Part shown: positions 1 through 7,557 of the stretch, in pieces
How the letters are laid out: the number at the start of each line of letters is the position of its first letter
How positions within the stretch are numbered: the first letter of the stretch is position 1
Source of the DNA: JBCCMQ01 sp039179985
GTDB taxonomy: Bacteria > Pseudomonadota > Alphaproteobacteria > Rhodobacterales > Rhodobacteraceae
Length of the DNA stretch: 20,279 nucleotides
NCBI GenBank assembly: GCA_039179985.1
Contig: JBCDED010000072.1
Coordinates: forward strand, 1-20,279
Direction of reading: 5' to 3'
Program-made: the position numbers and the translations under genes
The notes under the pieces: model-generated
Told to the model about the DNA's origin: nothing
Databases searched by the model: none
Seen by the model: the letters and a program-made list of their open reading frames with translations, nothing else

Positions 1-66
1 CCCGACGAAAAACTCTGGCGCTGGATGATCCCCGGCCCGAGCACGAACCACAAGATCACTGACTAG
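1..66 (+). other. Second, inverted copy of the puhE 3' end (fragment)
   Basis: Read from base 1 on the plus strand, the frame gives PDEKLWRWMIPGPS followed by TNHKITD and a TAG stop at 64-66. The first fourteen residues are identical to residues 244-257 of the minus-strand puhE product, but the tails differ (TNHKITD here, WEEKRRSKSMEEGPPSQ in the minus-strand gene). The fragment may be the true puhE C-terminus of the same or a related strain, joined in the wrong orientation. It is not an independent gene. Confidence 0.5.
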
Positions 67-151
67 GGGGACCCTCTTCCATGGATTTCGACCGCCTCTT
101 TTCTTCCCAGCTCGGGCCGGGGATCATCCAGCGCCAGAGTTTTTCGTCGGG
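1..151. repeat. 42-base perfect inverted repeat at the left end
   Basis: Bases 1-42 are the exact reverse complement of bases 110-151, with 67 bases between the arms. The right arm lies inside the 3' part of puhE (codons for PDEKLWRWMIPGPS). The match stops at base 43/109, and its outer limit is unknown because the left arm starts at base 1. A coding segment copied in inverted orientation at the very end of a sequence looks more like a fold-back chimera or a mis-joined assembly than a natural terminator, but the sequence alone cannot decide. Confidence 0.9.
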
Positions 152-880
152 CAGCGGCAGCACCATGAACCAGTGTTCAAGGACCGCCAGTGCCGTGATG
201 GTCGACAGAAGCGCGAAGCCCACGGCGGCGGGCGCGTCGGGCGCTGTCCACAGCCCTTTGAGCCAGCAGGCTACGGCAAAGCTGAGAAGCGAGACCGAGA
301 CCGGGAAGAACCAGCCCACCGGGCGCTTGCGGAAGTGGCTGTCGAGATGAGTCAGCGTGAGCGGCAGGAATTCGGAGTTGATTTTGGGCACCCCGAGAAA
401 GAGATTCAGTTTCGCGGAAATCCGGGCGGCATAGAGGATGATGTAGGTCCAGAAACCGAAGGCGTTTTCGGCGCCGCTCATGAGTGCGAGGGCGACGAGC
501 AGGCCGAGGGCCAGCAGCAGTTCGTGGTGGGCGACGGTGCCCCAGGCCCGGAAGAAGCGCTCGGGGCCCCGGATGTCGGGTGGGCAGGGCGCGCGGCTGG
601 GGCCGGTGATGACGCCCGAGAGAAACGACAGCTCGATCCAGCCCCAGACCGCTAGGGTAGAGAGAAAGGCGAGATAGACGCCGGTGGTGGTGGGATCGCT
701 GCGGGTGGCCCAGAGACCGTAGAGACCTGCCGCAAGGAGCGGCAGCGACCACAGAACAGAACCCGCATGCGCCTTGTCGCCCGCGCGGTCGGCAGTGCGG
801 ACGCGCCAGAGGATCGCCCCGGTGGAAAACCACCAGAGAAAGAGCGCAAGGAGCGCGGCGATCCATGGCGCGCTCAGCAT
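56..880 (-). CDS. puhE: PuhE, photosynthetic complex assembly membrane protein
   Basis: PuhE is an inner-membrane protein of the puh operon. In Rhodobacter capsulatus (ORF274) its loss affects bacteriochlorophyll production and reaction-centre/LH1 assembly; its biochemical role is not settled. The product is 274 residues with about seven hydrophobic segments (near residues 5-25, 42-58, 66-92, 119-135, 142-158, 190-210 and 218-240). I chose the ATG at 880 (MLSAPWIAAL) over an upstream in-frame start at 967: a GAGG ribosome site precedes it, and the extra 29 residues would be translated from the GC-rich hairpin repeat. It is the last gene of the long minus-strand operon, 124 bases after acsF. 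The last 17 residues lie beyond the inverted-repeat arm and may be wrong, because the left end of the sequence appears chimeric. Confidence 0.88.
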   Translation of the reverse strand: MLSAPWIAALLALFLWWFSTGAILWRVRTADRAGDKAHAGSVLWSLPLLAAGLYGLWATRSDPTTTGVYLAFLSTLAVWGWIELSFLSGVITGPSRAPCPPDIRGPERFFRAWGTVAHHELLLALGLLVALALMSGAENAFGFWTYIILYAARISAKLNLFLGVPKINSEFLPLTLTHLDSHFRKRPVGWFFPVSVSLLSFAVACWLKGLWTAPDAPAAVGFALLSTITALAVLEHWFMVLPLPDEKLWRWMIPGPSWEEKRRSKSMEEGPPSQ

Positions 881-905
881 GTCGCGCCTCGCGGGGGAGC
901 GGGGC

Positions 906-942
906 AGGGGGGCTGTCTGCCCCCCTCCGGCCTTGCGGGCCG
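906..942. repeat. GC-rich double-hairpin repeat between acsF and puhE
   Basis: The 124-base acsF-puhE gap contains two adjacent inverted repeats: AGGGGGGC / GCCCCCCT (906-913 and 919-926, 5-base loop) and CGGCC / GGCCG (928-932 and 938-942, 5-base loop). They are followed on the plus strand by CCCCCCGAGAGTATT and then AAAGAAG. From memory, this combination resembles short interspersed elements common between genes in Rhodobacteraceae. There is no T-run, so it is not a clear rho-independent terminator. It may slow transcription or protect the 3' end of the acsF message. Confidence 0.6.
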
Positions 943-1004
943 CCCCCCGAGAGTATTGCCCGACCAAAGAAGCCGGGTGCCGGGGGCGATGGTGGGCGCC
1001 TGTG

Positions 1005-2129
1005 TCAATAGGCGGGCTCCAGTCGGGTCTCTGCGGGCACGTCGTTCGGGATCGCGGGGATCGTCAGGAGCGACAGGAAGGCCGCGGCGGCCCGGGTGCG
1101 GGCCGACAGGCCGGCCAGCGCGCCCGACAGGCCGCCGGTCTTGGTGGCGGTATCGATATCGGCATTGGCCTTTTGCAGGCGCTTCAGGGTCGGCATCCAG
1201 CGCGGATGGTCGATGTCGAGGGTGATCGGGAAGACCTGTTTTGAGATCTCCGAGGTTTTGCGGAACACCTCTTGCCCGTACCAGTCGGTATCGACGCCGA
1301 GGGCCTCGTGGAAGGCCGGACGCTGGTGGTCGCGCACATACATGGTTCCGTAGACGGCGGTGAGGAAGAATTTGATCCACCAGACGTTGACGCCCGAGGT
1401 CAGTTTCGGGTCGGTCTTCATGAGAAGCGCGAAGGCCTCGCCATGGCTGAACTCGTCGTTGCACCACTCGCGGAACCACTTGAAGATCGGGTGGAAGCGG
1501 TGCTCGGGGTGCGCCTCCAGGTGGCGGAAGATGGTGATGTAGCGGGCGTAGCCGATTTTTTCGCTGAGATAGGTGGCGTAGTAGATGAACTTGGGCCGGA
1601 AGTGAGTGTATTTCTTTTTCTGCGTCAGGAAGCCGAGGTTCACGGCGACGCCGGCCTCGCGCAGGGCGTCGTTGATGAAGCCCGCGTGGCGCGCCTCGTC
1701 CCGGGCCATGTACTGGAAGAGCTTGGTGATGTCCTGGTTGGTGCCGCGACGCTTCATTTCCTTGTAGAGCACGCAGCCTGAAAATTCGGCGGTGCAGGAG
1801 GAGATGAGGAAGTCGATGAACTCTTTTTTCAGGACCGGATCCATGCCGTCCCAGTCGACATCATCCCAGTCTTCGTTCTTCTTGAAATGTCCCTTGTTGG
1901 GGTCGCTGTCCATCTGCTCAAGAAGCGTGTCCCAGTCTTCGCGCACCGGGCTGACGTCGACGGCGTCGAGTTCGTCGAAATCGGTGGTATAAAAGCGCGG
2001 CGTCAGAAGCGTGTTTTGCATGGCCACGGCGGTCGCCGTGTCGGTATCGTGGACGGCCTGGGCTTCCTGGATGGCGAGCCCTTCTTCCACGGTCGTGGCG
2101 TCGGCAGTGTGTTTGGCGTGCATGTTCAC
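1005..2129 (-). CDS. acsF: AcsF, oxygen-dependent Mg-protoporphyrin IX monomethyl ester cyclase
   Basis: AcsF is a diiron enzyme that closes the isocyclic fifth ring of Mg-protoporphyrin monomethyl ester to give divinyl-protochlorophyllide, using O2. The 374-residue product shows the expected carboxylate/histidine ligands: Glu115 in TAEFSG, E145-A-R-H148 in ARDEARHAGF, and E226-F-S-H229 in NDEFSHGEAF. The start is taken as GTG at 2129, which overlaps the TGA of the upstream gene as GTGA and has AGGAGG seven bases before it; an ATG two codons downstream (2123) is the alternative. The coupling to the 98-residue BciE-like gene fits a shared function. Use of AcsF indicates bacteriochlorophyll synthesis in air. 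Residues 1-60 and the Ala-rich C-terminus (about 330-374) are the less constrained parts. Confidence 0.97.
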   Translation of the reverse strand: MNMHAKHTADATTVEEGLAIQEAQAVHDTDTATAVAMQNTLLTPRFYTTDFDELDAVDVSPVREDWDTLLEQMDSDPNKGHFKKNEDWDDVDWDGMDPVLKKEFIDFLISSCTAEFSGCVLYKEMKRRGTNQDITKLFQYMARDEARHAGFINDALREAGVAVNLGFLTQKKKYTHFRPKFIYYATYLSEKIGYARYITIFRHLEAHPEHRFHPIFKWFREWCNDEFSHGEAFALLMKTDPKLTSGVNVWWIKFFLTAVYGTMYVRDHQRPAFHEALGVDTDWYGQEVFRKTSEISKQVFPITLDIDHPRWMPTLKRLQKANADIDTATKTGGLSGALAGLSARTRAAAAFLSLLTIPAIPNDVPAETRLEPAY

Positions 2130-2422
2130 AGGGTGACCTCCTCGGAGAAGGAAAACTCGCAGAGCTCCATGACCTCGAAATCGCCGGTGAGGCGGGTCCA
2201 GAGGCGTTCGAGCGCGCTGGCGCGGACGATGCGCGCGGTGCGTTCTTCGCGCACGACCTCGCCGTAGGGCGCCATGACGGGCGGGCCCTGCACCTGCACT
2301 TCGTCACCGGGGTGGACGATGGCGCCGTTGAGGAATTTCACATGCGCATGGAGGCTTTCGAAGCGGTGGCTGACCTCCACTTCGCAGGGTGCGATTTCAA
2401 AGTCCTTGGTCAGTAGTCCCAT
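2126..2422 (-). CDS. bciE: BciE-like auxiliary protein of the oxygen-dependent cyclase
   Basis: This is a 98-residue soluble-looking protein with no signal peptide or membrane segment. It appears mainly beta-strand, with a central HPGDEVQVQGPPVMAPYGEV stretch and an acidic C-terminus (ELCEFSFSEEV). Its identification rests mainly on position. In Rhodobacter sphaeroides the small gene directly upstream of acsF encodes BciE, shown to be needed for AcsF cyclase activity in alphaproteobacteria, in the place that Ycf54 takes in cyanobacteria. Here the stop codon overlaps the acsF start (GTGA), which suggests equal production of the two proteins. The ATG at 2422 follows an AGGGGA ribosome site. I cannot align it to known BciE, so a generic conserved puh-operon protein remains the fallback. 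Confidence 0.75.
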   Translation of the reverse strand: MGLLTKDFEIAPCEVEVSHRFESLHAHVKFLNGAIVHPGDEVQVQGPPVMAPYGEVVREERTARIVRASALERLWTRLTGDFEVMELCEFSFSEEVTL

Positions 2423-2455
2423 GGGTTGCGGTCCCCTTTTGGTTCTGGTTGCGGT

Positions 2456-2935
2456 TCAGTCGATAAGGCCGTCGAAGGCGGCCTTGTTGGCGGTGCCGAA
2501 AGCATTGAGATCGGTGCGCCAGCCGGTATCGGGGTCGATGATCGCCACGCGGCCATCCTCAAAGCGCACGAGGCGGATGGGTGCGGCGGGATCTGTGCCG
2601 GCGACAAAGCGCTTGCGGTCGAGGCCGCGCCAGATGACCGAGATAAAGCCGGCCTGGCGTTCGCTCATATCTGCGATGAGCGTGCCGTCTGCGGCGCGGA
2701 CGCGCACGGCACCCGAGCGGTCGCCGTCGAGGATGATCAGACGTTCGGCGGCGATGGGGCCGTCCTGGGGCACGCCCACATGGGGGCGGTCGGTGAGCAC
2801 AGCGAGGGTGACGAGGGCGAGCGAGGACAGCGCCAGAAGGATCATCAACCGCAGGAGCATGCGGGGCACAAGTTCGCCCTCCCGTTTCATCGGGATTCGC
2901 TGGGGGATCGGGGTCTGTTGCGTCTGGTCGGTCAT
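2456..2935 (-). CDS. puhC: PuhC, photosynthetic complex assembly protein
   Basis: The product is 159 residues, close to the 162-residue PuhC (ORF162) of Rhodobacter capsulatus, where it supports reaction-centre/LH1 formation. A basic N-terminal arm (residues 1-25) is followed by one membrane span at about 26-48 (MLLRLMILLALSSLALVTLA) and a periplasmic domain of about 110 residues. This is the topology of a single-pass inner-membrane protein facing the periplasm. It lies 33 bases before the BciE-like gene and 50 bases after puhB. An AAGGA sequence about eleven bases before the ATG serves as a weak ribosome site. The domain binds no obvious cofactor and has no catalytic motif. Confidence 0.9.
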   Translation of the reverse strand: MTDQTQQTPIPQRIPMKREGELVPRMLLRLMILLALSSLALVTLAVLTDRPHVGVPQDGPIAAERLIILDGDRSGAVRVRAADGTLIADMSERQAGFISVIWRGLDRKRFVAGTDPAAPIRLVRFEDGRVAIIDPDTGWRTDLNAFGTANKAAFDGLID

Positions 2936-2985
2936 GGCAGCGTCGTCCTTGGGTCTGTCCCTTTGCGGCAGGGGTTGGTCGGGGC

Positions 2986-3642
2986 TTACTCGGCGGGCAG
3001 GGCGCCGGGGGTGTCGGCAGGCTCTGCGGCTTCTGCCGGGCGCCGGGTGAGTTGCGGGGCTGCGAGCCGGCTTTCGGCGGCGTCGGAGAGAAGTTTCGAG
3101 ACACGCGCCGCATCGGGGATGCAGCGGAGCGCGGGCTGGGTGCGCGCCATGCGCCAGGGCCGGACATGGGGCCAGCAGACGAGATAAGAGATGCGCGTTT
3201 CTCCCAAGGTCTTCAGGGCGATGGTGCCGGTGCCCGATTTCCGCAGGTCAAGGTCCGCGGAGCCGATCCAGTTGTAAGGCAGGTTCAGCGTCACCGAGAG
3301 GGCGGCGCCGATGCGCATGGCGACCCGGGCGGTGGTGATCGTGTAGACGGTCGCGCGCGCCTGCGCCCAGGCAAAGGCGTAGAGCAGACCCGCCACGATG
3401 GCGCCGAGGCCGAGGAACGGCAGGCCGCTGAGAAGAGCGACGCCGATGGGATAGTCGGCCGAGGTTGCGAGAACCCGCCAGACGGCGAGCAGTACGAAGT
3501 AGCCGATGACCCAGTTGTGAAGCAGCGCCTCGCGCGCCAGAGCCAGGGCGTCGGGGCGCCCCTGCCACAGGATGTCTTCGCCCTTGGGCGGCCGTCCGGG
3601 CAGACCCGGGATTGGCTCGAACGCGAAATCATCGTGTGACAT
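2986..3642 (-). CDS. puhB: PuhB, reaction-centre assembly factor
   Basis: The product is 218 residues, compared with 214 in Rhodobacter capsulatus (ORF214). PuhB is a membrane protein that dimerises and contacts the H subunit during reaction-centre assembly. Visible parts are a cytoplasmic N-terminus with the WQGRPD box (residues 26-31), two hydrophobic spans near 43-60 and 66-92, and a bacterial PH-like beta domain from about 95 to 190 that starts with the TVYTITTARV strand. The C-terminus is Pro/Ala-rich. It follows puhA by 34 bases, with AAGGAG about eight bases before its ATG, in the usual puhA-puhB-puhC order. Confidence 0.93.
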   Translation of the reverse strand: MSHDDFAFEPIPGLPGRPPKGEDILWQGRPDALALAREALLHNWVIGYFVLLAVWRVLATSADYPIGVALLSGLPFLGLGAIVAGLLYAFAWAQARATVYTITTARVAMRIGAALSVTLNLPYNWIGSADLDLRKSGTGTIALKTLGETRISYLVCWPHVRPWRMARTQPALRCIPDAARVSKLLSDAAESRLAAPQLTRRPAEAAEPADTPGALPAE

Positions 3643-3676
3643 GGGACGCTCCTTTCTTCGCGGAGGCGGGCCCGGC

Positions 3677-4465
3677 TCAGATGGCCGGATCCAGCCTTTC
3701 CTGGCTCGCGTAGAGGGTGCCGCCGGCGTAGTAGCCGCAGATCTTGTCCTCTTCGAGCAGGGTGACCTGAGTGTTTGAGGCCGTCTTGGGCACGCCTGCG
3801 AACTGCGCTGCGTAAAGCGAGCGGACCTTGACGAAGGGGTCGCGGCCCATGAGCAGGTTCGATTTCGTGACCTTGGCCATCTGCATGGGCACCAGACGGG
3901 TGCTGCCGTCGCTGTCGAGTTTGAACTCCAGGTAGCGGACCAGCTGTTCCGGCTCGTCGACCCACATGTCGGTAATTTCGCCGACGACCTTACTGTCGCC
4001 CGAGACGACCTTCATGCCGCGCGGGTCATAGCCAGCGGAGACAGAGAAGGCTTCGAGACCGGCCATGGGCACGATTTTCGGGTGGCCCTTGCCGTCAAGC
4101 TCCGGCACGTCGCGGCGCGGCGCCCAGGAGGCCGGGCCGACACCGTCGGCCATCGGGTCGCCCGTAGGCATGAAAGGTGCGCCCTGTGCCTTGTCGGTCT
4201 TGGCCAGCGCCAGATCGCGCGCTTCGGGTTTGCCGTCCGGCACCGTGCGCTCGCCCCGTCCGTGTGGGAGGCTCCAGGTCTTTTCCTTGGGCAGCGGGAA
4301 GGGGCCCTGATTGGCGGCGGGGCCGCCGTCTTCGTCTTCAAGCGGGTAGCCTTCGCGCATGTTCTCGGTCTGCAGGTAGAAGATCAAGAGCGCAAAGAAG
4401 ATCCAGAACATCCAGATTGCGACGCTCGCAAAATCGATGTTTCCGACGATGTTTACACCTACCAT
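3677..4465 (-). CDS. puhA: PuhA, photosynthetic reaction centre H subunit
   Basis: PuhA caps the L/M reaction-centre core on the cytoplasmic side and helps conduct protons to the secondary quinone QB. The 262 residues match the usual 255-260. One N-terminal membrane helix (about residues 12-32, FASVAIWMFWIFFALLIFYL) is followed by the large cytoplasmic beta domain. Hallmarks include REGYPLE after the helix, STRLVPMQM near 190 and VTLLEEDKICGYYAGG near the C-terminus. Glu173 (in DEPEQ) falls at the number of the proton-path Glu173 of the Rhodobacter sphaeroides H subunit. GGAGGA sits seven bases before the ATG. The gene follows lhaA by 18 bases. In related species a puhA promoter lies within upstream coding sequence; I could not identify one here. 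Confidence 0.98.
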   Translation of the reverse strand: MVGVNIVGNIDFASVAIWMFWIFFALLIFYLQTENMREGYPLEDEDGGPAANQGPFPLPKEKTWSLPHGRGERTVPDGKPEARDLALAKTDKAQGAPFMPTGDPMADGVGPASWAPRRDVPELDGKGHPKIVPMAGLEAFSVSAGYDPRGMKVVSGDSKVVGEITDMWVDEPEQLVRYLEFKLDSDGSTRLVPMQMAKVTKSNLLMGRDPFVKVRSLYAAQFAGVPKTASNTQVTLLEEDKICGYYAGGTLYASQERLDPAI

Positions 4466-4483
4466 GGTTTGTCCTCCGCGGGG

Positions 4484-5935
4484 TTAGGTGGGGAATTCGG
4501 CTAGGCCGAATTTTCCAGGATCCGATCCGGACGTCTCCGGGCCGGGGTTGGGCGCGCGGACTGTGCGGACGAGTGGCCCGAGCGCAATAAGGGTGAAAAA
4601 GAGCAGGCCGATTTCGAGGTGGTAGACCACCTGATAACCAGCACCGGCTGTATCCATGGCGCTGCCGAGCGCGCCGGAATTGGCGAGGGAGGCGACAATA
4701 TCGCGGATGGTGCCACCCAGGGCGATAGAGACGCCTGCGGCGGTCGCCTGTGCCGCGCCCCAGGCCCCGAGCGCCAGTCCGCGGCCTGCGACACCGCGGG
4801 CGGGCATGGCCATGGCGGCGGTCAGGGTTGAGACGGCGAAGAGCCCGCCTCCCAGACCGATGGCTGTGGCGCCGATGAAAAAGAGCGTGGGCGAGTGCAT
4901 GGCATCGGAGAAGATGACCGCCGAGAAGGCGGCAAGGCCCACAAGGCATCCGCGCGCGGCCATGCGGTAAGAGTTGATGCCGCGCTTCAGCCAGCGGGCC
5001 GCAAGGCCGAAGCCCACGAGCGAACCGGCCGCCCATGTGGCGGTCAGCAGTGTGGTGGCGCTGACGCTGAGGCCCAGAACCTCGCCGCCGTAGGGCTCAA
5101 GCAGCACATCCTGCATGTTGAAGGCCATGGTGCCAAGGGCCACGACGACCAGCAGCCGTCCGGCGGAGCCGCCTTTCGAGAAATCCGCCCAGGCATCGGC
5201 GAAGCGCGGCCGGGGGGCGGCGCGTTCGGCCTTTGACATCGGGTTGACCCGTTCCTGCCGCCAGAGCGCGATCAGGTTCAGGATCAGCGTGGCGGCCGCG
5301 GCGCCCTGCACCACCTGCACAAGGCGCAGTTCCGAGAAATCCCGCAGAAGCGTGCCGATGATGACGGCGGAGATCCCCATGCCAATGAGGAACATCACAT
5401 AGAGCAGGGCCACCACGCGGGGGCGGCTTTCGTCGGTGGCGCGGTCGCTAGCCAGGGCCAGACCCGCCGTCTGCGTCATATGCAGCCCCAGGCCGGTCAT
5501 CAGGAAGGCGAGCGCGGCCAGAACCTCGCCCGCGAAGGGGACCTGAAGCTCGGTGTCGCCCGACAGAACGATCAGCGCGAAGGGCATCACCGCAAGCCCG
5601 CCCATCTGCCAGATCGAGCCGAACCAGAGATAGGGGATGCGTTTCCAGCCGATGGCGCTGCGGTAGGTGTCGGAACGGAAGCCCAGAAGCGCGCGGAAGG
5701 GCGCAATCAGCACCGGAAGCGCCACCATGAAGGCGACGAGGAAGGCCGGGACGCTGAGTTCCACGATCATCACGCGGTTCAGCGTGCCAAGCAGCATGAC
5801 GCTGGCCATGCCCACGGAGATCTGAAAGAGCGACAGGCGCAGGAGCTGGCCGAGGGGCAAATCCTCGGTCGCCGCATCCGAGAACGGCAATAGCCGCAGC
5901 GGCAGGGTTCTCATATGCGCCTTTGTCAGGATCAT
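4484..5935 (-). CDS. lhaA: LhaA, LH1 assembly membrane protein of the PucC family
   Basis: LhaA belongs to the PucC/LhaA (BCD) branch of the major facilitator superfamily and is needed for efficient LH1 antenna assembly, probably by delivering bacteriochlorophyll or organising the nascent complex. The product is 483 residues with about twelve hydrophobic helices and a central cytoplasmic loop near residues 215-250 (RQERVNPMSKAERAAPRPR). Family hallmarks include LNRVMIVEL in the first helix, LGFRSDTYRSAIGWKRIPY, and QDVLLEPYGGEVLGL. The start chosen is the ATG at 5935, which overlaps the bchM stop as ATGA. In-frame ATGs at 5953 and 5914 are alternatives; the latter has AAAGG upstream. It resembles the bch2 product on the plus strand, a second PucC-like protein. 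Confidence 0.93.
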   Translation of the reverse strand: MILTKAHMRTLPLRLLPFSDAATEDLPLGQLLRLSLFQISVGMASVMLLGTLNRVMIVELSVPAFLVAFMVALPVLIAPFRALLGFRSDTYRSAIGWKRIPYLWFGSIWQMGGLAVMPFALIVLSGDTELQVPFAGEVLAALAFLMTGLGLHMTQTAGLALASDRATDESRPRVVALLYVMFLIGMGISAVIIGTLLRDFSELRLVQVVQGAAAATLILNLIALWRQERVNPMSKAERAAPRPRFADAWADFSKGGSAGRLLVVVALGTMAFNMQDVLLEPYGGEVLGLSVSATTLLTATWAAGSLVGFGLAARWLKRGINSYRMAARGCLVGLAAFSAVIFSDAMHSPTLFFIGATAIGLGGGLFAVSTLTAAMAMPARGVAGRGLALGAWGAAQATAAGVSIALGGTIRDIVASLANSGALGSAMDTAGAGYQVVYHLEIGLLFFTLIALGPLVRTVRAPNPGPETSGSDPGKFGLAEFPT

Positions 5936-6597
5936 CGCGGAATTTCCAGACACTCCGAAATGTAGAAGCCACGCGAAACCCGGCCGACATGGGCGATCTC
6001 TGCCGCGACGCCCTTGTTCAGGGCGCGGTGGTCCTGAGGCACCATGCGGGGCGAGCGGTCGCTGCGCGGAAAGAGCTTGCCCGCCATGTAGAAGGCCATG
6101 AGGAACGGCGTGCGCGGTGGTACGGTGAAGACGACGCGCCGTTCGGTCCGGGCGGACAGACGCTCCAGCGCCGCTTGCAGATCCGCGCGCGCGTAGTAGA
6201 TCAGGCTGTCCATGGCGATGGCGTAGTCAAAGCGTCCAAGCACCTCGTCGAGCATATCGCCGGTGACGAAGGAGACGTGATCGCGCAGCCGGGTTGGCAG
6301 CCGCTTTTCTGCAATGCTCAGAAGCTGAGGCGAAATATCGGCGGCCACGACCTCGGCGCCGCGCGCGGCCAGTTCCCGGGTCATCTGTCCGGCGCCGCAG
6401 CCTGCGTCGAGCACCCGTGCCCCGGTGAGATCCGCTGGCAGGCGCGACAGCATCAGCGCGCGCATAGCGTCGCGGCCCTCGCGTACAGTCTGGCGGATTT
6501 TTGAGACCGGCGCATCCGAGGTCAGGCGCGCCCATGTGTGGGTGGCGGTTCTGTCGAAATAGGTCTCAACCTGCGTGCGAGTATCCATGTAGGACAT
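5932..6597 (-). CDS. bchM: BchM, Mg-protoporphyrin IX O-methyltransferase
   Basis: BchM transfers a methyl group from S-adenosylmethionine to the 13-propionate of Mg-protoporphyrin IX, giving the monomethyl ester that AcsF then cyclises. The 221 residues show the class I methyltransferase fold: motif I VLDAGCGAGQMTRELAARG at 62-80 and an acidic residue ending strand 2 (VVAADIS, 83-89). The N-terminus YFDRTATHTWARLTSD is typical of BchM. It follows bchL with a one-base TGATG overlap and overlaps lhaA by four bases, so translation of the three genes is coupled. BchM is known to act with the Mg-chelatase H subunit, whose gene lies two genes upstream. Confidence 0.96.
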   Translation of the reverse strand: MSYMDTRTQVETYFDRTATHTWARLTSDAPVSKIRQTVREGRDAMRALMLSRLPADLTGARVLDAGCGAGQMTRELAARGAEVVAADISPQLLSIAEKRLPTRLRDHVSFVTGDMLDEVLGRFDYAIAMDSLIYYARADLQAALERLSARTERRVVFTVPPRTPFLMAFYMAGKLFPRSDRSPRMVPQDHRALNKGVAAEIAHVGRVSRGFYISECLEIPR

Positions 6598-7553
6598 CAG
6601 TCGAACCCCAGAAGCTGAAAGATATCGCGGTCGGGCAGGGGGGCGGGCGCCAAAGGCTCTGTTCCGGCCCAGAGGGTCTGGGCGAGCGCGATGTATTCGG
6701 CGCGGGCTGCCAGAATGTCGTCGTCATCGGGCATCTCGAAGAGTGTTTTTTTCTTCAGCCTCGACCGGCGGATGGCATCGTAGTCGGGCATATGGGCGAT
6801 GCGTCGAAAGCCGACCGTGTCGCAGTAGCGGTCGATCTCGTCGGTGTCTTTCGACCGGTTCGCGACGCAGCCGGCGAGCCGCACGCCATAGTTCCGCGAT
6901 TTCGCCTGAACGGCGGCGATGATCCGGTTCATTGCGTAGATCGAGTCAAAGTCGTTGGCAGTGACGATCACAGCGCGGTCGGCGTGTTGCAGGGGCGCGG
7001 CAAAGCCGCCGCAGACCACATCGCCGAGAACATCGAAGATCACCACGTCGGTGTCTTCAAGCATATGATGTTGCTTGAGAAGTTTGACGGTCTGGCCCAC
7101 CACGTAGCCGCCGCAGCCGGTGCCCGCGGGCGGGCCGCCGGCCTCTACGCATTGCACGCCGCCCCAGCCTTCGGTCACAAAGTCATCGGGGCGAAGTTCT
7201 TCGGCGTGGAAGTCCACGTCTTTGAGAATGTCGATCACAGTGGGTTGCAGGCGACCGGTCAGTGTGAAGGTGCTGTCATGCTTGGGGTCGCAGCCGATCT
7301 GCAGGACACGCTTGCCCAGCTTGGCAAAGGCGGCGGACAGATTGGAACTGGTCGTCGATTTGCCGATACCCCCTTTGCCGTAGACCGAAAAGACCTGCGC
7401 GCCTTCGATCTTCAGGTTGGCATCCTGATGGACCTGCAGCGACCCTTCGCCATCCTCGCCCTTCAGGACCGGCGGGCTCTGGCGGGCAAAGCCTTCGCGT
7501 TCGCGGGCATTTGCCAGCGCGGCGGGCGGGTTCTTGGTGTCGAGGGGGCTCAT
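6597..7553 (-). CDS. bchL: BchL, iron protein of dark-operative protochlorophyllide reductase
   Basis: BchL is the NifH-like ATPase that passes electrons to the BchN-BchB component for D-ring reduction of protochlorophyllide without light. The start is the ATG at 7553 (MSPLDTKNPP), seven bases after a GGAG that overlaps the end of bchH, giving 318 residues; an upstream in-frame start at 7592 lies inside bchH. The P-loop GKGGIGKST spans 59-67. The cluster-ligand cysteines are best assigned to C147 (GTGCGGYV) and C181 (VVCGGFAAP), 34 residues apart as in Rhodobacter sphaeroides (C97 and C131). The long polar N-terminus (1-50) includes DGEGS, resembling the flexible tail reported to shield the 4Fe-4S cluster in Rhodobacter BchL. 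The gene order bchN-bchB-bchH-bchL keeps all subunits in one message. Confidence 0.98.
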   Translation of the reverse strand: MSPLDTKNPPAALANAREREGFARQSPPVLKGEDGEGSLQVHQDANLKIEGAQVFSVYGKGGIGKSTTSSNLSAAFAKLGKRVLQIGCDPKHDSTFTLTGRLQPTVIDILKDVDFHAEELRPDDFVTEGWGGVQCVEAGGPPAGTGCGGYVVGQTVKLLKQHHMLEDTDVVIFDVLGDVVCGGFAAPLQHADRAVIVTANDFDSIYAMNRIIAAVQAKSRNYGVRLAGCVANRSKDTDEIDRYCDTVGFRRIAHMPDYDAIRRSRLKKKTLFEMPDDDDILAARAEYIALAQTLWAGTEPLAPAPLPDRDIFQLLGFD

Positions 7554-7557
7554 GTCA

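Noticed and set aside
906..926. Rho-independent terminator after acsF
   Set aside because: The hairpin is strong but has no T-run on either strand, and puhE follows in the same direction; described as a repeat instead.
880..967. Longer PuhE starting at 967
   Set aside because: The added 29 residues come from the hairpin repeat, and the ATG at 880 has a ribosome site and the expected hydrophobic N-terminus.
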